Assembly (NCBI GenBank): GCA_019241645.1
Contig: JAFAWQ010000029.1
Coordinates: forward strand, 160,401-224,400
Length of the DNA stretch: 64,000 nucleotides
Source: Alphaproteobacteria bacterium
GTDB lineage: Bacteria; Pseudomonadota; Alphaproteobacteria; Micropepsales; Micropepsaceae
Direction of reading: 5' to 3'
The notes below the pieces were generated by a model that saw only the letters and a list, made by a program, of their open reading frames with translations, made no database searches and was not told the DNA's origin. Made by a program: the position numbers and the translations under genes. Below, piece by piece: positions 27,967-36,302 of the stretch (position 1 is the stretch's first letter; every line of letters starts with the position of its first letter).

Positions 27967-28111
27967 AAAATTGGGTCGTCCGCATAAAGCATGTCCTCCG
28001 GCCGCGTTTCGCGCGGACCGGGGGGCGGGCGATGACGAATGGGGAAAGAAAAAACCTCAAAACCGTCATCGCCGGGTCGCGCTTTCTCGCGCGATCCGGG
28101 CGACCCAATTT
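27967..28111. repeat. Palindromic intergenic element, copy I
   Basis: Outer arms AAAATTGGGTCG and its near-inverse CGACCCAATTT bound a head-to-head element with inner arms GGGCGATGACG and CGTCATCGCC and an A-rich middle. Its right arm contains the last codons and stop of the GIY-YIG gene (28066-28443). The same family recurs at 28456-28562. Elements of this look are widespread in alphaproteobacterial intergenic DNA. Confidence 0.75.
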
Positions 28112-28443
28112 ACGATCAACTCGGGCGTGAGGTCCGGAGGATACCAATCGGCAGCCAAGTCCTTCCAGTCCGGATTGTCTGTGCGGATCAGATTGATCTT
28201 CCATGCTCGCGGCCATTTCTTCAGCCGCTTCTCGCGGTGAATGGCCGAAGCAGCGGTTTCATGCTCCTCGAAATGCACGAGCGTCTTGATGCCATAAGTT
28301 TTCGTGAAGCCGGCAATCAGCCCGTTCCGATGCTGATAGACACGAGATTGTAAATCACCACTCAAGCCTACATAAAGAGTTCCCCACGGCTTACTCGCCA
28401 TGATGTAGACGAAGTAGCGCCTCTCGTCCCCCGTGCCAGTCAT
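28066..28443 (-). CDS. GIY-YIG nuclease-domain protein (UPF0213-like)
   Basis: 125 residues from the ATG at 28443; the longer frame to 28593 runs through a repeat and is not used. The GIY-YIG core reads RRYFVYIMASKPWGTLYVGL with the later R (SRVYQHRNG) and the Glu-containing RIHREKRLKKW-like region. Such small proteins are single-domain DNA nucleases of unclear role. The last 13 or so residues (WVARIARESATRR) and the stop lie within the flanking palindromic repeat, and a second copy lies just upstream of the start. Confidence 0.78.
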   Translation of the reverse strand: MTGTGDERRYFVYIMASKPWGTLYVGLSGDLQSRVYQHRNGLIAGFTKTYGIKTLVHFEEHETAASAIHREKRLKKWPRAWKINLIRTDNPDWKDLAADWYPPDLTPELIVNWVARIARESATRR

Positions 28444-28455
28444 TGAAACAGAATA

Positions 28456-28562
28456 GAAAATTGGGTCGCCCGCATAAAGCGGGCGATGACGAACTGGGGA
28501 AGAAAAAAAATCCCTCATCGCCAGGTCGCGCTTCCGGGCGCAATCCGGACGACCATCTTTTC
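28456..28562. repeat. Palindromic intergenic element, copy II
   Basis: AAAATTGGGTCGCCCG to GGGCGATGACG, then an A-rich middle, then CTCATCGCC..GGTCGCG to GACCATCTTTT. It is a shorter, more symmetric version of copy I (27967-28111). It lies immediately upstream of the GIY-YIG start and between divergent genes. Confidence 0.75.
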
Positions 28563-28711
28563 TATCAGTGCTGGCATCATTCCCGGAGTGCAATCGGCAA
28601 CCAAGTGCAGCGGAACGAGGGTTTTCATTGCGACAATACGACCATCAGTTGACCACGGTATTTCTTTTTCGATTATTGAGAGCTATAGTGGGCCGTCGAA
28701 TGGGGAACATT

Positions 28712-29965
28712 ATGTGTAATCTGTCCAACGTAAGCGCCATGCTCATTGGGCTGCTGGCAGCGACGCTTGTCGGTGGAGCGCAGGGTGCAACATTCAAAGT
28801 CCTGTATCGCTTCTGCTCTCAGAAGGACTGTAAGGATGGGCGCCAGCCAACCGGCCCCATCGCCCACGACCAGCAAGGCAATTTCTACGCCGCAACCACG
28901 AACATCGATGGCGGCGACTTCCAAGGCACGATTGATCGAATTGGACCGGGCGGCAAGCATTACAAGGCGAAGGTTCTTCACACCTATAACGATTTTCCTA
29001 CTGCCGAGCCAAATGCAGGCGTGATCATTGATGTGAGTGGCAACATCTACGGCACAACGCGCGACCTCATCTACGAGCTTGTATGGAACGCCGATCACAC
29101 CAAACGGAAGTACCAGGTGATCTACACCTTTTGCCCCGAGTTCAATTGCTCGAACGGTGGCGAGCCGAGCGGTCCACTCGGCTACGCAGGAGCCGATTCC
29201 GGGCTGCCCTATGATGGTGTGTCACCGCTTTACGGAACTGCGACTGTGGGCGGTGTTGGCAATGGTGTGGTCTATCAGCTGGTGCCGAACGGTGACCATT
29301 GGGATGAAAGTGTTGTTTATAGTTTTTGCCAGCAGGCCAAATGCGCCGATGGCGCGGAGCCCAATGGAGGCGTGTACGTAGCGGCTGACGCTTCGCTTTA
29401 TGGTGTTACCAGAGGCGGCGGCAAACGTGCGGGTGATTGCACGCTGGGCTGCGGGATTGTGTTCCATCTAAGTCCCAATGCGCCTTCCAAGCCCGGCCTG
29501 GGCGAATGGAAGGAAGAGACCGTCTACGCATTTTGCCAGGTCGGCGGGTGCGCGGATGGCAAGGAACCGTATTATCCGCCCGTTATGGATGCGCAAGGCG
29601 ATCTCGTCGGTGCCATCGAGAGACTTGCAAACGGCAAGGTGTTCAAGCTCAGCCGGAGCGGCGAACACTGGACTTACACGACATTAAGCAACGACATAAA
29701 CATGCCTCGATCGGTCGTAACCCTTGATAGTGCCGGAAACATCTATGGCGAGATGGATGCTTTCCCTGGACAGGGCGCCGTGTATCGGCTGAGCGGTTCG
29801 ACGCTGACGACGCTACACACCTTCTGCGCCAAACAAACGCAAACCTGTAAGTATGGCGCAAACCCGCGTGGAGGACTGCTGCTCGACGCAGACGGCAAAC
29901 TCTTCGGCATAACCGGTCTCGGCGGCAACAACGACTCCGGCACGCTGTTCGAACTGACGCCTTGA
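28712..29965 (+). CDS. Exported GloVer-repeat (choice-of-anchor) protein
   Basis: 417 residues from the ATG at 28712, chosen because GGGGAA lies just before it (ATG 28700 is an alternative). The signal peptide is about residues 1-26. The mature part has repeats with a G(N/S)(I/L)YG(T/V)T motif and VY.L or (V/I)F.L strands, the GloVer pattern predicted to form a beta-propeller. Five copies of a cysteine pair of the form FC-x4-C or a close variant, followed by G..P.G, recur at regular distance, suggesting a disulfide in each blade. Function unknown. Confidence 0.7.
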   Translation: MCNLSNVSAMLIGLLAATLVGGAQGATFKVLYRFCSQKDCKDGRQPTGPIAHDQQGNFYAATTNIDGGDFQGTIDRIGPGGKHYKAKVLHTYNDFPTAEPNAGVIIDVSGNIYGTTRDLIYELVWNADHTKRKYQVIYTFCPEFNCSNGGEPSGPLGYAGADSGLPYDGVSPLYGTATVGGVGNGVVYQLVPNGDHWDESVVYSFCQQAKCADGAEPNGGVYVAADASLYGVTRGGGKRAGDCTLGCGIVFHLSPNAPSKPGLGEWKEETVYAFCQVGGCADGKEPYYPPVMDAQGDLVGAIERLANGKVFKLSRSGEHWTYTTLSNDINMPRSVVTLDSAGNIYGEMDAFPGQGAVYRLSGSTLTTLHTFCAKQTQTCKYGANPRGGLLLDADGKLFGITGLGGNNDSGTLFELTP

Positions 29966-30075
29966 ACGCGAGGCGTAGCCGCACAAATTCAACATTGGCT
30001 CAACGCTCCGAGACATCGCGCCCATTTTGCGATGATGAAGGATCCGCTGCTTCATATTTCGTCGTGTGGCAACGC

Positions 30076-30597
30076 TTATCCCGGTTCCCGATACAGCACG
30101 ATAGTCGGGCGATCCTTGTAGGTCGTGCGCGCCACTTCGACGAACTCGAATTTGCGCGCCAGCTTCAGTGACGGCCCGTTTTCAGTATCGATGATGGCGG
30201 AGAAGCGCACGCGGCCGAAATGCTTTTCACCCCACGCAATCGCCGCGGCCACCGCTTCGCTCGCATAGCCTTTGCCTTGCGCGCCGGGTGACAGCGACCA
30301 CCCAATCTCCGGCACCGGCAGCGGGGGCTCGATCGCGCGCCTGGCATTGAGAAATCCGGCCTCGCCGACGAAGCGGCCGCTCGCCTTCTCCTCGATTGCC
30401 CAGAAGCCGAAACCGTTGACGTCCCAACCTCCGAAAGTGCGCAGGAATTTTGCCCAGCAATCCTCTTCGTTCAGTGGCGCCATGCCCATCAGGCGGCCCG
30501 TGCGCGGATCGCTCCACATTTCGAACAGCGGCCCGAAATCGTCGCGCCGGAACCCGCGCAAGATGAGCCGCTCGGTTTCGATGGTTGGGATGTTCAT
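30076..30597 (-). CDS. GNAT-family N-acetyltransferase (RimJ/RimL-like), paralogue
   Basis: 173 residues. IETERLILRGFRRDDFGPLF and the loop SPGAQGKGYASEAVAAAI give the acetyl-CoA binding pattern. It is clearly similar to the protein encoded at 26663-27187 in length, motifs and the C-terminal YREPG. Target unknown. It lies 40 bases after the acyl-CoA dehydrogenase start side, on the same strand. Confidence 0.82.
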   Translation of the reverse strand: MNIPTIETERLILRGFRRDDFGPLFEMWSDPRTGRLMGMAPLNEEDCWAKFLRTFGGWDVNGFGFWAIEEKASGRFVGEAGFLNARRAIEPPLPVPEIGWSLSPGAQGKGYASEAVAAAIAWGEKHFGRVRFSAIIDTENGPSLKLARKFEFVEVARTTYKDRPTIVLYREPG

Positions 30598-30636
30598 TTG
30601 AGGATCGCCAACACAGCCAATCGCTTTTTTGTAACC

Positions 30637-31803
30637 TCAATACGATTTCGGCAGGTCGAGCACCTTCTCGGCGATGAAGGAGAGGATGAGCTGTTCGGTC
30701 ACCGGGGCGATGCGGGCGAACATGCACTCGCGGAACAAGCGCTCCACGTGATATTCCTTCGCGTAGCCCATGCCGCCATGCGTGAGCACCGCCTGCGTGC
30801 AGGCTTCGAACGCGGCGCGGCCGCCGAGCAGCTTGGTGGCGTTGGCTTCGGCGCCGCAAGGCTGCTTTGAATCGTAGAGCGCCGCGGCGCGCATCCCCAT
30901 CCAGAAGGCGGCTTCCAGCTGTGCCCAGCAATCGGCCAGCGGATGCTGGATGCCCTGGTTCTGGCCGATGAAGCGGCCGAACACCTTGCGCTCGCGCGCG
31001 TAAATGGCGGCGCGGTCGACAGCGTTACGGCCCAGGCCGACAGCCTCCAAGCCGATGAGAATGCGCTCCGGATTCAAGCCATCCAGCAGATAGCGGAAGC
31101 CTTTGCCTTCCTCGCCGATGCGGTCTTCGCCCGGGACGAACAGGTCGTCGATGAACACCGTGTTCGAATCCACCGCGGCGCGGCCCATCTTGGGAATGCG
31201 CCGCACTTCCACCTTGGAGCGGTCGAGATCGGTGTAGAACAGGGTCATGCCGTCTGTCGGCTTCTTCGACTCCGCTTTGGTCGTGGTGCGGGTGAGCAGC
31301 AGGATCTTGTCGGCTTCCTGTGCCGTTGTCGTCCAGATCTTCCGCCCACGGACGACGTAGCCTTCGTTTGTGCGCCGCGCGAAGGTTTCGATGCTGGTGG
31401 TGTCCAGTCCCGCATTGGGCTCGGTCACGCCGAACGCCGCTTTCTCGCGGCCCTCGATCAGCGGCGTGAGCCAGCGCCGCTTCTGCTCCTCTGTGCCATG
31501 CACCACGATCGGGTGTGGGCCGAACAGGTTGATATGAATGGCCGAAGCGGCCGAGAACCCGCCGCCGGCTTTGGTCACCGCGTGCATCATGATGGCGGCC
31601 TCGGTCACCCCCAATCCGCCGCCGCCCAATTCCTCCGGCATGGTGATGCCGAGCCAGCCGCCTTCGGCCATGGCGCGGTAGAATTCCTCCGGAAAGCGGG
31701 CTTCCTGGTCGCACTTGCTCCAGTATTCGTCGTCGAACTGGGCGCAGACCCGTGCCACGCCATCCTCGATGGCCTGCTGTTCCTCGGAAAGCCTCACATC
31801 CAC
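30637..31803 (-). CDS. Acyl-CoA dehydrogenase
   Basis: 388 residues, the normal size for a FAD-dependent acyl-CoA dehydrogenase. Visible motifs: AFGVTEPNAGLDTT near 130 (FAD/substrate loop), WTTTAQEADKILLL, and the C-terminal QAVLTHGGMGYAKEYHVERLFRE block (FAD and dimer contacts). The catalytic base sits in that C-terminal block in many family members. It oxidises an acyl-CoA to enoyl-CoA. It may feed the MaoC/CitE-like pair at 24.7-26.6 kb, but this is a guess from gene content only. Confidence 0.9.
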   Translation of the reverse strand: MDVRLSEEQQAIEDGVARVCAQFDDEYWSKCDQEARFPEEFYRAMAEGGWLGITMPEELGGGGLGVTEAAIMMHAVTKAGGGFSAASAIHINLFGPHPIVVHGTEEQKRRWLTPLIEGREKAAFGVTEPNAGLDTTSIETFARRTNEGYVVRGRKIWTTTAQEADKILLLTRTTTKAESKKPTDGMTLFYTDLDRSKVEVRRIPKMGRAAVDSNTVFIDDLFVPGEDRIGEEGKGFRYLLDGLNPERILIGLEAVGLGRNAVDRAAIYARERKVFGRFIGQNQGIQHPLADCWAQLEAAFWMGMRAAALYDSKQPCGAEANATKLLGGRAAFEACTQAVLTHGGMGYAKEYHVERLFRECMFARIAPVTEQLILSFIAEKVLDLPKSY

Positions 31804-31850
31804 GACATCTCTCCAAACCTTTGGCGATCTTATCTTGACAAACCCAGCCG

Positions 31851-32231
31851 CTACAGCTGGGGCACCGGAAACTTTGCGACCCGCGTTAGGGCCGCCTGAC
31901 CACAGACATCTAAGTCATCTTCCCAGCACTTGATCCTTTCGACTGTTGATAGCTGCTCCGCCGAGTCCGGCGCGGCTTGGGAGATTCTAACTGACACGGA
32001 ATATTCCACGCGGTTTCCGACTGAACGCACAGTCACCCTATCCGGGATCGAAACGTACAGTGTTCCAGGTTTATGACCGGAGCTGAGGACAAAGTGTGAG
32101 GAATGCTCGAAGGCGGACCTGACGCTATCCGCCAGCCTCTGTACTTCGCCCGTATCTCCAGAAGTCCAGATTTCAACCGGCGTTGGCGTCGCGACCGCGA
32201 TGGCGGCACCAATCAGGATTGAAATAATCAT
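31851..32231 (-). CDS. Hypothetical exported protein
   Basis: 126 residues from the ATG at 32231, where MIISILIGAAIAVATPTP looks like a signal peptide; the frame continues up to 32291. Two cysteines (in KCWEDDLDVCGQ) could form a disulfide. No family is recognised. Codon use is less biased than in neighbours. Real coding is likely but not certain. Confidence 0.5.
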   Translation of the reverse strand: MIISILIGAAIAVATPTPVEIWTSGDTGEVQRLADSVRSAFEHSSHFVLSSGHKPGTLYVSIPDRVTVRSVGNRVEYSVSVRISQAAPDSAEQLSTVERIKCWEDDLDVCGQAALTRVAKFPVPQL

Positions 32232-32444
32232 CCGAGACTCCGTCACGTATAAATATGCCAGTATATGGCCCACGAGCCCGAAAACCGCCACTTTGCTGAG
32301 GATACTGCGCCCTTCGGGTTGCGCCGAGTCCGCCTTTCCCTATTATGTACGTTTTGCTGGGGCAACCGCCGGAATCCGGCCAATTCGGCTGCCGCGCTCG
32401 CGGAATTTGCGGCGCGTTAGGTGTTTGGAGTTATTGAAGGACCT

Positions 32445-34292
32445 ATGGCTCTCGATCTGGCTGAAGGCGCTGCCGTCCAGGCCCCCGGCATGAAGCCGAC
32501 CGACATCAAGAACCCCGACTACTTTCACAAAGTCGTCGATTGCCAGTGGGCGTGCCCGGCGCACACGCCGGTGCCCGAATACATCCGCTACATCGCCGCG
32601 GGCCGCTACACCGACGCCTATATGATCAACTGGTGGTCAAACGTGTTCCCCGGTGTTCTAGGGCGCACCTGCGACCGTCCCTGCGAGCCGGCCTGCCGCC
32701 GCGGACGTGTGGAGAAAGAGCCGGTGGCGATCTGCCGGCTGAAGCGGGTCGCTGCCGACAACAAGGACGATGTGCGCGACCGCCTGCCGAAGCCGGCGGC
32801 GGTGAAGAACGGCAAGCGCATCGCGCTGATCGGCGCGGGGCCAGCCTCGCTCACCGTGGCGCGCGATCTGCTGCCGCTTGGTTACGCCTGCGTGCTGTAC
32901 GACGCCGATCCCCATGCCGGCGGCATGATGCGCACGCAAATCCCGAAATTCCGGCTGCCGGAGCGCGTGCTTGACGAAGAATGCCAATACATTCTCGATC
33001 TCGAGCCCGAGTTGCGGCTGGGTCAGCGCATCGACAGTCTGAAAGCATTGCTGGCGGAAGATTACGACGCCATCTTTGTTGGTAGCGGCGCGCCGCGCGG
33101 CCGTGAGCTGCCGATTCCGGGCCGCGAGGAAGCGAAAGGCCACATCCATATTGGCATCGATTGGCTGTCGTCCGTTTCGTTCGGCCACATCGAGTCGATC
33201 GGCAAGAGGGTCATCGTGCTCGGTGGCGGCAACACCGCGATGGATTGCTGCCGCACCTCACGCAGGCTTGGCGGCGACGATGTGAAGGTGATCGTCCGCT
33301 CAGGCTTCGAGGAGATGAAGGCGAGCCCGTGGGAAAAGGACGATGCGCAGCGCGAAGGCATCCCCATCCTCAACTTCCTGGTGCCCAAGGAATTCACGCA
33401 CGAGAACGGCAAGCTGACCGGCGTACTGTTCGAAAAGGTGAAGGCGGAATACGACGCCAGGGGCCGCCGCAATCTCGTCCCGACCGGCGAGCCGGACGCG
33501 CATATCGAATGCGACGACGTCCTCGTGGCCGTGGGTCAGGAGAACGCCTTCCCGTGGATCGAGCGCGACATCGGCCTCGATTTCGACAAATGGGACATGC
33601 CGAAGGTCGACACCGTTACGATGCAATCGACAAATCCACGGGTGTTCTTCGGGGGCGATGCGGCGTTTGGGCCCAAGAACATCATCTGGGCCGTGGCGCA
33701 CGGCCATGAGGCCGCCGTTTCCATTGCGCTGATGCTGGACGGCAAGGATGTGAAAATCGACCGGCCGCCGCCGCACGTGAATCTGCTCAGCCAGAAGATG
33801 GGCATCCACGAATGGTCCTATGACAACGATATTTCGCTCGACCTGCGCTACAAGGTTCCGCACGCGCCGAACGAAATCACCCTGCGCGATGTGAAGGTGG
33901 AGGTAGAACTCGGCTTCGACCGCGAGTTGGCGTTCAAGGAGGCGCAGCGCTGCCTCAACTGCGATGTGCAGACCGTGTTCGACACCAAGCTTTGCATCGA
34001 ATGCGACGCCTGTGTCGACATCTGTCCCGTCGATTGCATCACCTTCACCGATAACGAGCCTGAGCCGCTATTGCGTACGCACCTCACGGCTCCGGCGCCG
34101 AATTTCGAGCAGGATTTGTATATCGCCGATGGACTCAAGACCGGTCGCGTGATGGTGAAAGACGAAGATGTCTGCCTGCATTGCGGATTGTGTGCCGAGC
34201 GCTGCCCCACCGGCGCTTGGGATATGAAACAATTCTGGCTCGACACGGCTAAGGCGAATGATGTCTGCGCCAACCGGCTGGCGGCGGAATGA
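32445..34292 (+). CDS. GltD-like flavoprotein fused to a two-cluster ferredoxin domain
   Basis: 615 residues from the ATG at 32445, preceded by GAAGGA; the frame opens at 32421. The N-terminal part has Cys-rich Fe-S motifs (CQWACPAHTP and CDRPCEPACRRG), then a GltD-type FAD site (ALIGAGPASLTVARD, about 132) and an NAD(P) site (VIVLGGGNTAMDCC, about 260). Near the C-terminus two [4Fe-4S] ferredoxin motifs occur (CIECDACVDICPVDC, CLHCGLCAERCPTG). It is likely the electron link between the oxidoreductase encoded next and NAD(P)H; direction of flow is inferred. It overlaps the next gene by 4 bases. Confidence 0.85.
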   Translation: MALDLAEGAAVQAPGMKPTDIKNPDYFHKVVDCQWACPAHTPVPEYIRYIAAGRYTDAYMINWWSNVFPGVLGRTCDRPCEPACRRGRVEKEPVAICRLKRVAADNKDDVRDRLPKPAAVKNGKRIALIGAGPASLTVARDLLPLGYACVLYDADPHAGGMMRTQIPKFRLPERVLDEECQYILDLEPELRLGQRIDSLKALLAEDYDAIFVGSGAPRGRELPIPGREEAKGHIHIGIDWLSSVSFGHIESIGKRVIVLGGGNTAMDCCRTSRRLGGDDVKVIVRSGFEEMKASPWEKDDAQREGIPILNFLVPKEFTHENGKLTGVLFEKVKAEYDARGRRNLVPTGEPDAHIECDDVLVAVGQENAFPWIERDIGLDFDKWDMPKVDTVTMQSTNPRVFFGGDAAFGPKNIIWAVAHGHEAAVSIALMLDGKDVKIDRPPPHVNLLSQKMGIHEWSYDNDISLDLRYKVPHAPNEITLRDVKVEVELGFDRELAFKEAQRCLNCDVQTVFDTKLCIECDACVDICPVDCITFTDNEPEPLLRTHLTAPAPNFEQDLYIADGLKTGRVMVKDEDVCLHCGLCAERCPTGAWDMKQFWLDTAKANDVCANRLAAE

Positions 34293-36124
34293 CCATGCCC
34301 ATCGTGGCCACCAACGATTTCGTCGTCAAGTTCGCCAATGTGAATGGCTCCGGCTCGGCGAGCGCGAACGAGCTCTTCGCCCGCTGCATTCTGCGCATGG
34401 GCGTTCCGGTTGCCTCGCGCAACATCTTTCCCTCGAACATCCAGGGTCTGCCGACTTGGTACGAGGTGCGCGTCTCCGGCGCCGGCTGGCTCGGGCGGCG
34501 CGGCGGCGTCGATCTGATGGTCTGTATGAATCCTCAGACCTGGGACAAGGACGTCGCCTCCATCGAGAAGGGCGGCTATCTGGTTTACGATTCCACCAAG
34601 CCGATGCCGCCGTCGAAATTCCGCGACGATCTCACCGTGCTCGGCGTGCCGCTCACCGAGCTGTCGAATTCGTTGGAAGGCACGATCCCGCGCGAGCGCC
34701 AGCTGCTGAAGAACGTCATCTATCTCGGCGCGTTGTCCGCGCTGCTGGGCTTCGAGGCTGGCGTGGTGGAGAGCCTCATCGGCCAGCAGTTCAAGGGCAA
34801 GGAGAAGCTGATCAATCTCAACATGCGCGCGATCGAGCTTGGCCACGGCTATGCCGCCACGCATCTCGCCGGCAAGTGTCAGCTGAAAGTAGAGCGCTCG
34901 GAAAAAGTCGGTGACCGCATCTTCATCGCCGGCAACGATGCCGCCGCGCTCGGTTGCGTCTATGGCGGGGCCACGGTGGCAGCCTGGTATCCGATCACGC
35001 CGTCGACCTCGCTTGCCGAAGCCTTCATGAAGCATTGCAAACGCCAACGTGTCGATCCGGAGACGAAGCAGAACAAATTCGCCATCGTCCAGGCGGAGGA
35101 CGAAATTGCCGCCATCGGCATGGTGCTGGGCGCGTGCTGGAACGGCGCGCGCGCCTTCACGGCCACGTCCGGCCCCGGCATCTCGCTGATGAACGAGTTC
35201 TTTGGTTTCGCCTATTACGCCGAGGTGCCGGCAGTGATCTTCGATATCCAGCGCGGTGGCCCATCCACCGGCATGCCGACGCGCACGCAGCAATCCGACA
35301 TCCTGTTGGCGGCTTACGCGAGCCACGGTGACACCAAACATGTGATGACGTTTCCCGCCGATCCGCATGAGTCGTTTGAGTTCGCGGCCCAGGCCTTCGA
35401 TCTCGCTGAGCGCCTGCAGACGCCGGTGTTCGTCATGATGGATCTCGACATCGGCATGAACGACTGGCTGGTCGAGCCGCTGACATGGGACGACAACCGC
35501 AAATACGATCGCGGCAAGCTGGTCACCGAGGAAGAACTGGAAGCAGGCAAGCCGTTTGCGCGCTATCTGGATGTGGACGGCGATGCCATTGCCTACCGCA
35601 CCTTGCCCGGCACGCATCCGACCAAAGGCAACTACTTCACCCGCGGCTCAAGCCATGACGCTTATGCCCGCTACAGCGAAGAAGGCCGCGACTATACCGA
35701 CGTGATGCTGCGGCTGCTGCGCAAGCTGGAAACGGCCAAGACAATTCTTCCGCAGCCGGTGGTGCGCAAAGCGCCGGCATCGACCCGCTGGGGCGTGCTG
35801 TATTTCGGCTCGACAGCCGTGGCGATGGACGAAGCCATTGTGTCGCTGGAAGGCAGGGGGCTTCTCCTCGACACTCTACGCATCCGCGCCTTCCCGTTTG
35901 CGGAAGAGATCGTTGACTTCATCAACGCCCACGATCAGGTGTTTGTGATCGAGCAGAACCGCGACGCGCAGATGCTGAAGCTGCTGGTCGCGGAATGCGC
36001 CATCGATCCGGCGAAATTCATCTCCATTTTGCACTATGACGGCACGCCCATCACCGCGCGCTTCATCGAAGCGGCGATTTCCGAGCGCATGATGCTCAAG
36101 GCGCAACGCGAGGCGGCGGAATGA
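34289..36124 (+). CDS. korA: 2-oxoacid:ferredoxin oxidoreductase, fused gamma-alpha subunit
   Basis: 611 residues. The N-terminal gamma-like domain (about 1-190) precedes the alpha-type domain with the signature YPITPSTSLAEAF near 235 and the Gly-rich TSGPGISLM loop near 290. Such fused KorA-type subunits oxidise 2-oxoglutarate or related 2-oxoacids to acyl-CoA with reduction of ferredoxin, in complex with the beta subunit. ATGA overlap with the preceding gene. 2-Oxoglutarate as the substrate is the commonest case but is not proven by the sequence; branched-chain oxoacids are possible. Confidence 0.85.
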   Translation: MTMPIVATNDFVVKFANVNGSGSASANELFARCILRMGVPVASRNIFPSNIQGLPTWYEVRVSGAGWLGRRGGVDLMVCMNPQTWDKDVASIEKGGYLVYDSTKPMPPSKFRDDLTVLGVPLTELSNSLEGTIPRERQLLKNVIYLGALSALLGFEAGVVESLIGQQFKGKEKLINLNMRAIELGHGYAATHLAGKCQLKVERSEKVGDRIFIAGNDAAALGCVYGGATVAAWYPITPSTSLAEAFMKHCKRQRVDPETKQNKFAIVQAEDEIAAIGMVLGACWNGARAFTATSGPGISLMNEFFGFAYYAEVPAVIFDIQRGGPSTGMPTRTQQSDILLAAYASHGDTKHVMTFPADPHESFEFAAQAFDLAERLQTPVFVMMDLDIGMNDWLVEPLTWDDNRKYDRGKLVTEEELEAGKPFARYLDVDGDAIAYRTLPGTHPTKGNYFTRGSSHDAYARYSEEGRDYTDVMLRLLRKLETAKTILPQPVVRKAPASTRWGVLYFGSTAVAMDEAIVSLEGRGLLLDTLRIRAFPFAEEIVDFINAHDQVFVIEQNRDAQMLKLLVAECAIDPAKFISILHYDGTPITARFIEAAISERMMLKAQREAAE

Positions 36125-36153
36125 TACGAAGCGTCGCCAAGGTTTTTGCCACT

Positions 36154-36286
36154 TCCCCCTTGAGGGGAGGTCGACAAAATCGCCGAGCGCAGCGAGGCGA
36201 TTTTTCGGGTGGGGGTATTGTCCTCCAAAACGCGACCCCCACCCGAAAAATGCGTTCCGCATTTTTCGACCTCCCCTCAAGGGGGA
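36154..36286. repeat. Nested palindromic element inside the kor operon
   Basis: A perfect 21-bp inverted repeat (36154-36174 and 36266-36286, TCCCCCTTGAGGGGAGG... type) encloses a 16-bp inverted pair (36201-36216 and 36235-36250). Two further small hairpins, TCGCC/GGCGA (36178-36203 region) and AAAAATGCG/CGCATTTTT (36246-36266 region), complete it. It separates korA from korB and its right end lies 16 bases before the korB start, next to the ribosome-binding sequence. A related, G-tract palindrome is at 38399-38545. Confidence 0.85.
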
Positions 36287-36302
36287 GGTGGAGTTTTTGT
36301 CG

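Noticed and set aside
27904..28562. CRISPR array
   Set aside because: The repeats are palindromic, differ in length and have no regular spacers; no cas genes are present.
33848..35617. Long open frame on the minus strand opposite korA
   Set aside because: It is fully covered by the two kor-operon genes on the plus strand, has no family motif, and is rich in His/Arg as is normal for antisense frames of high-GC genes.
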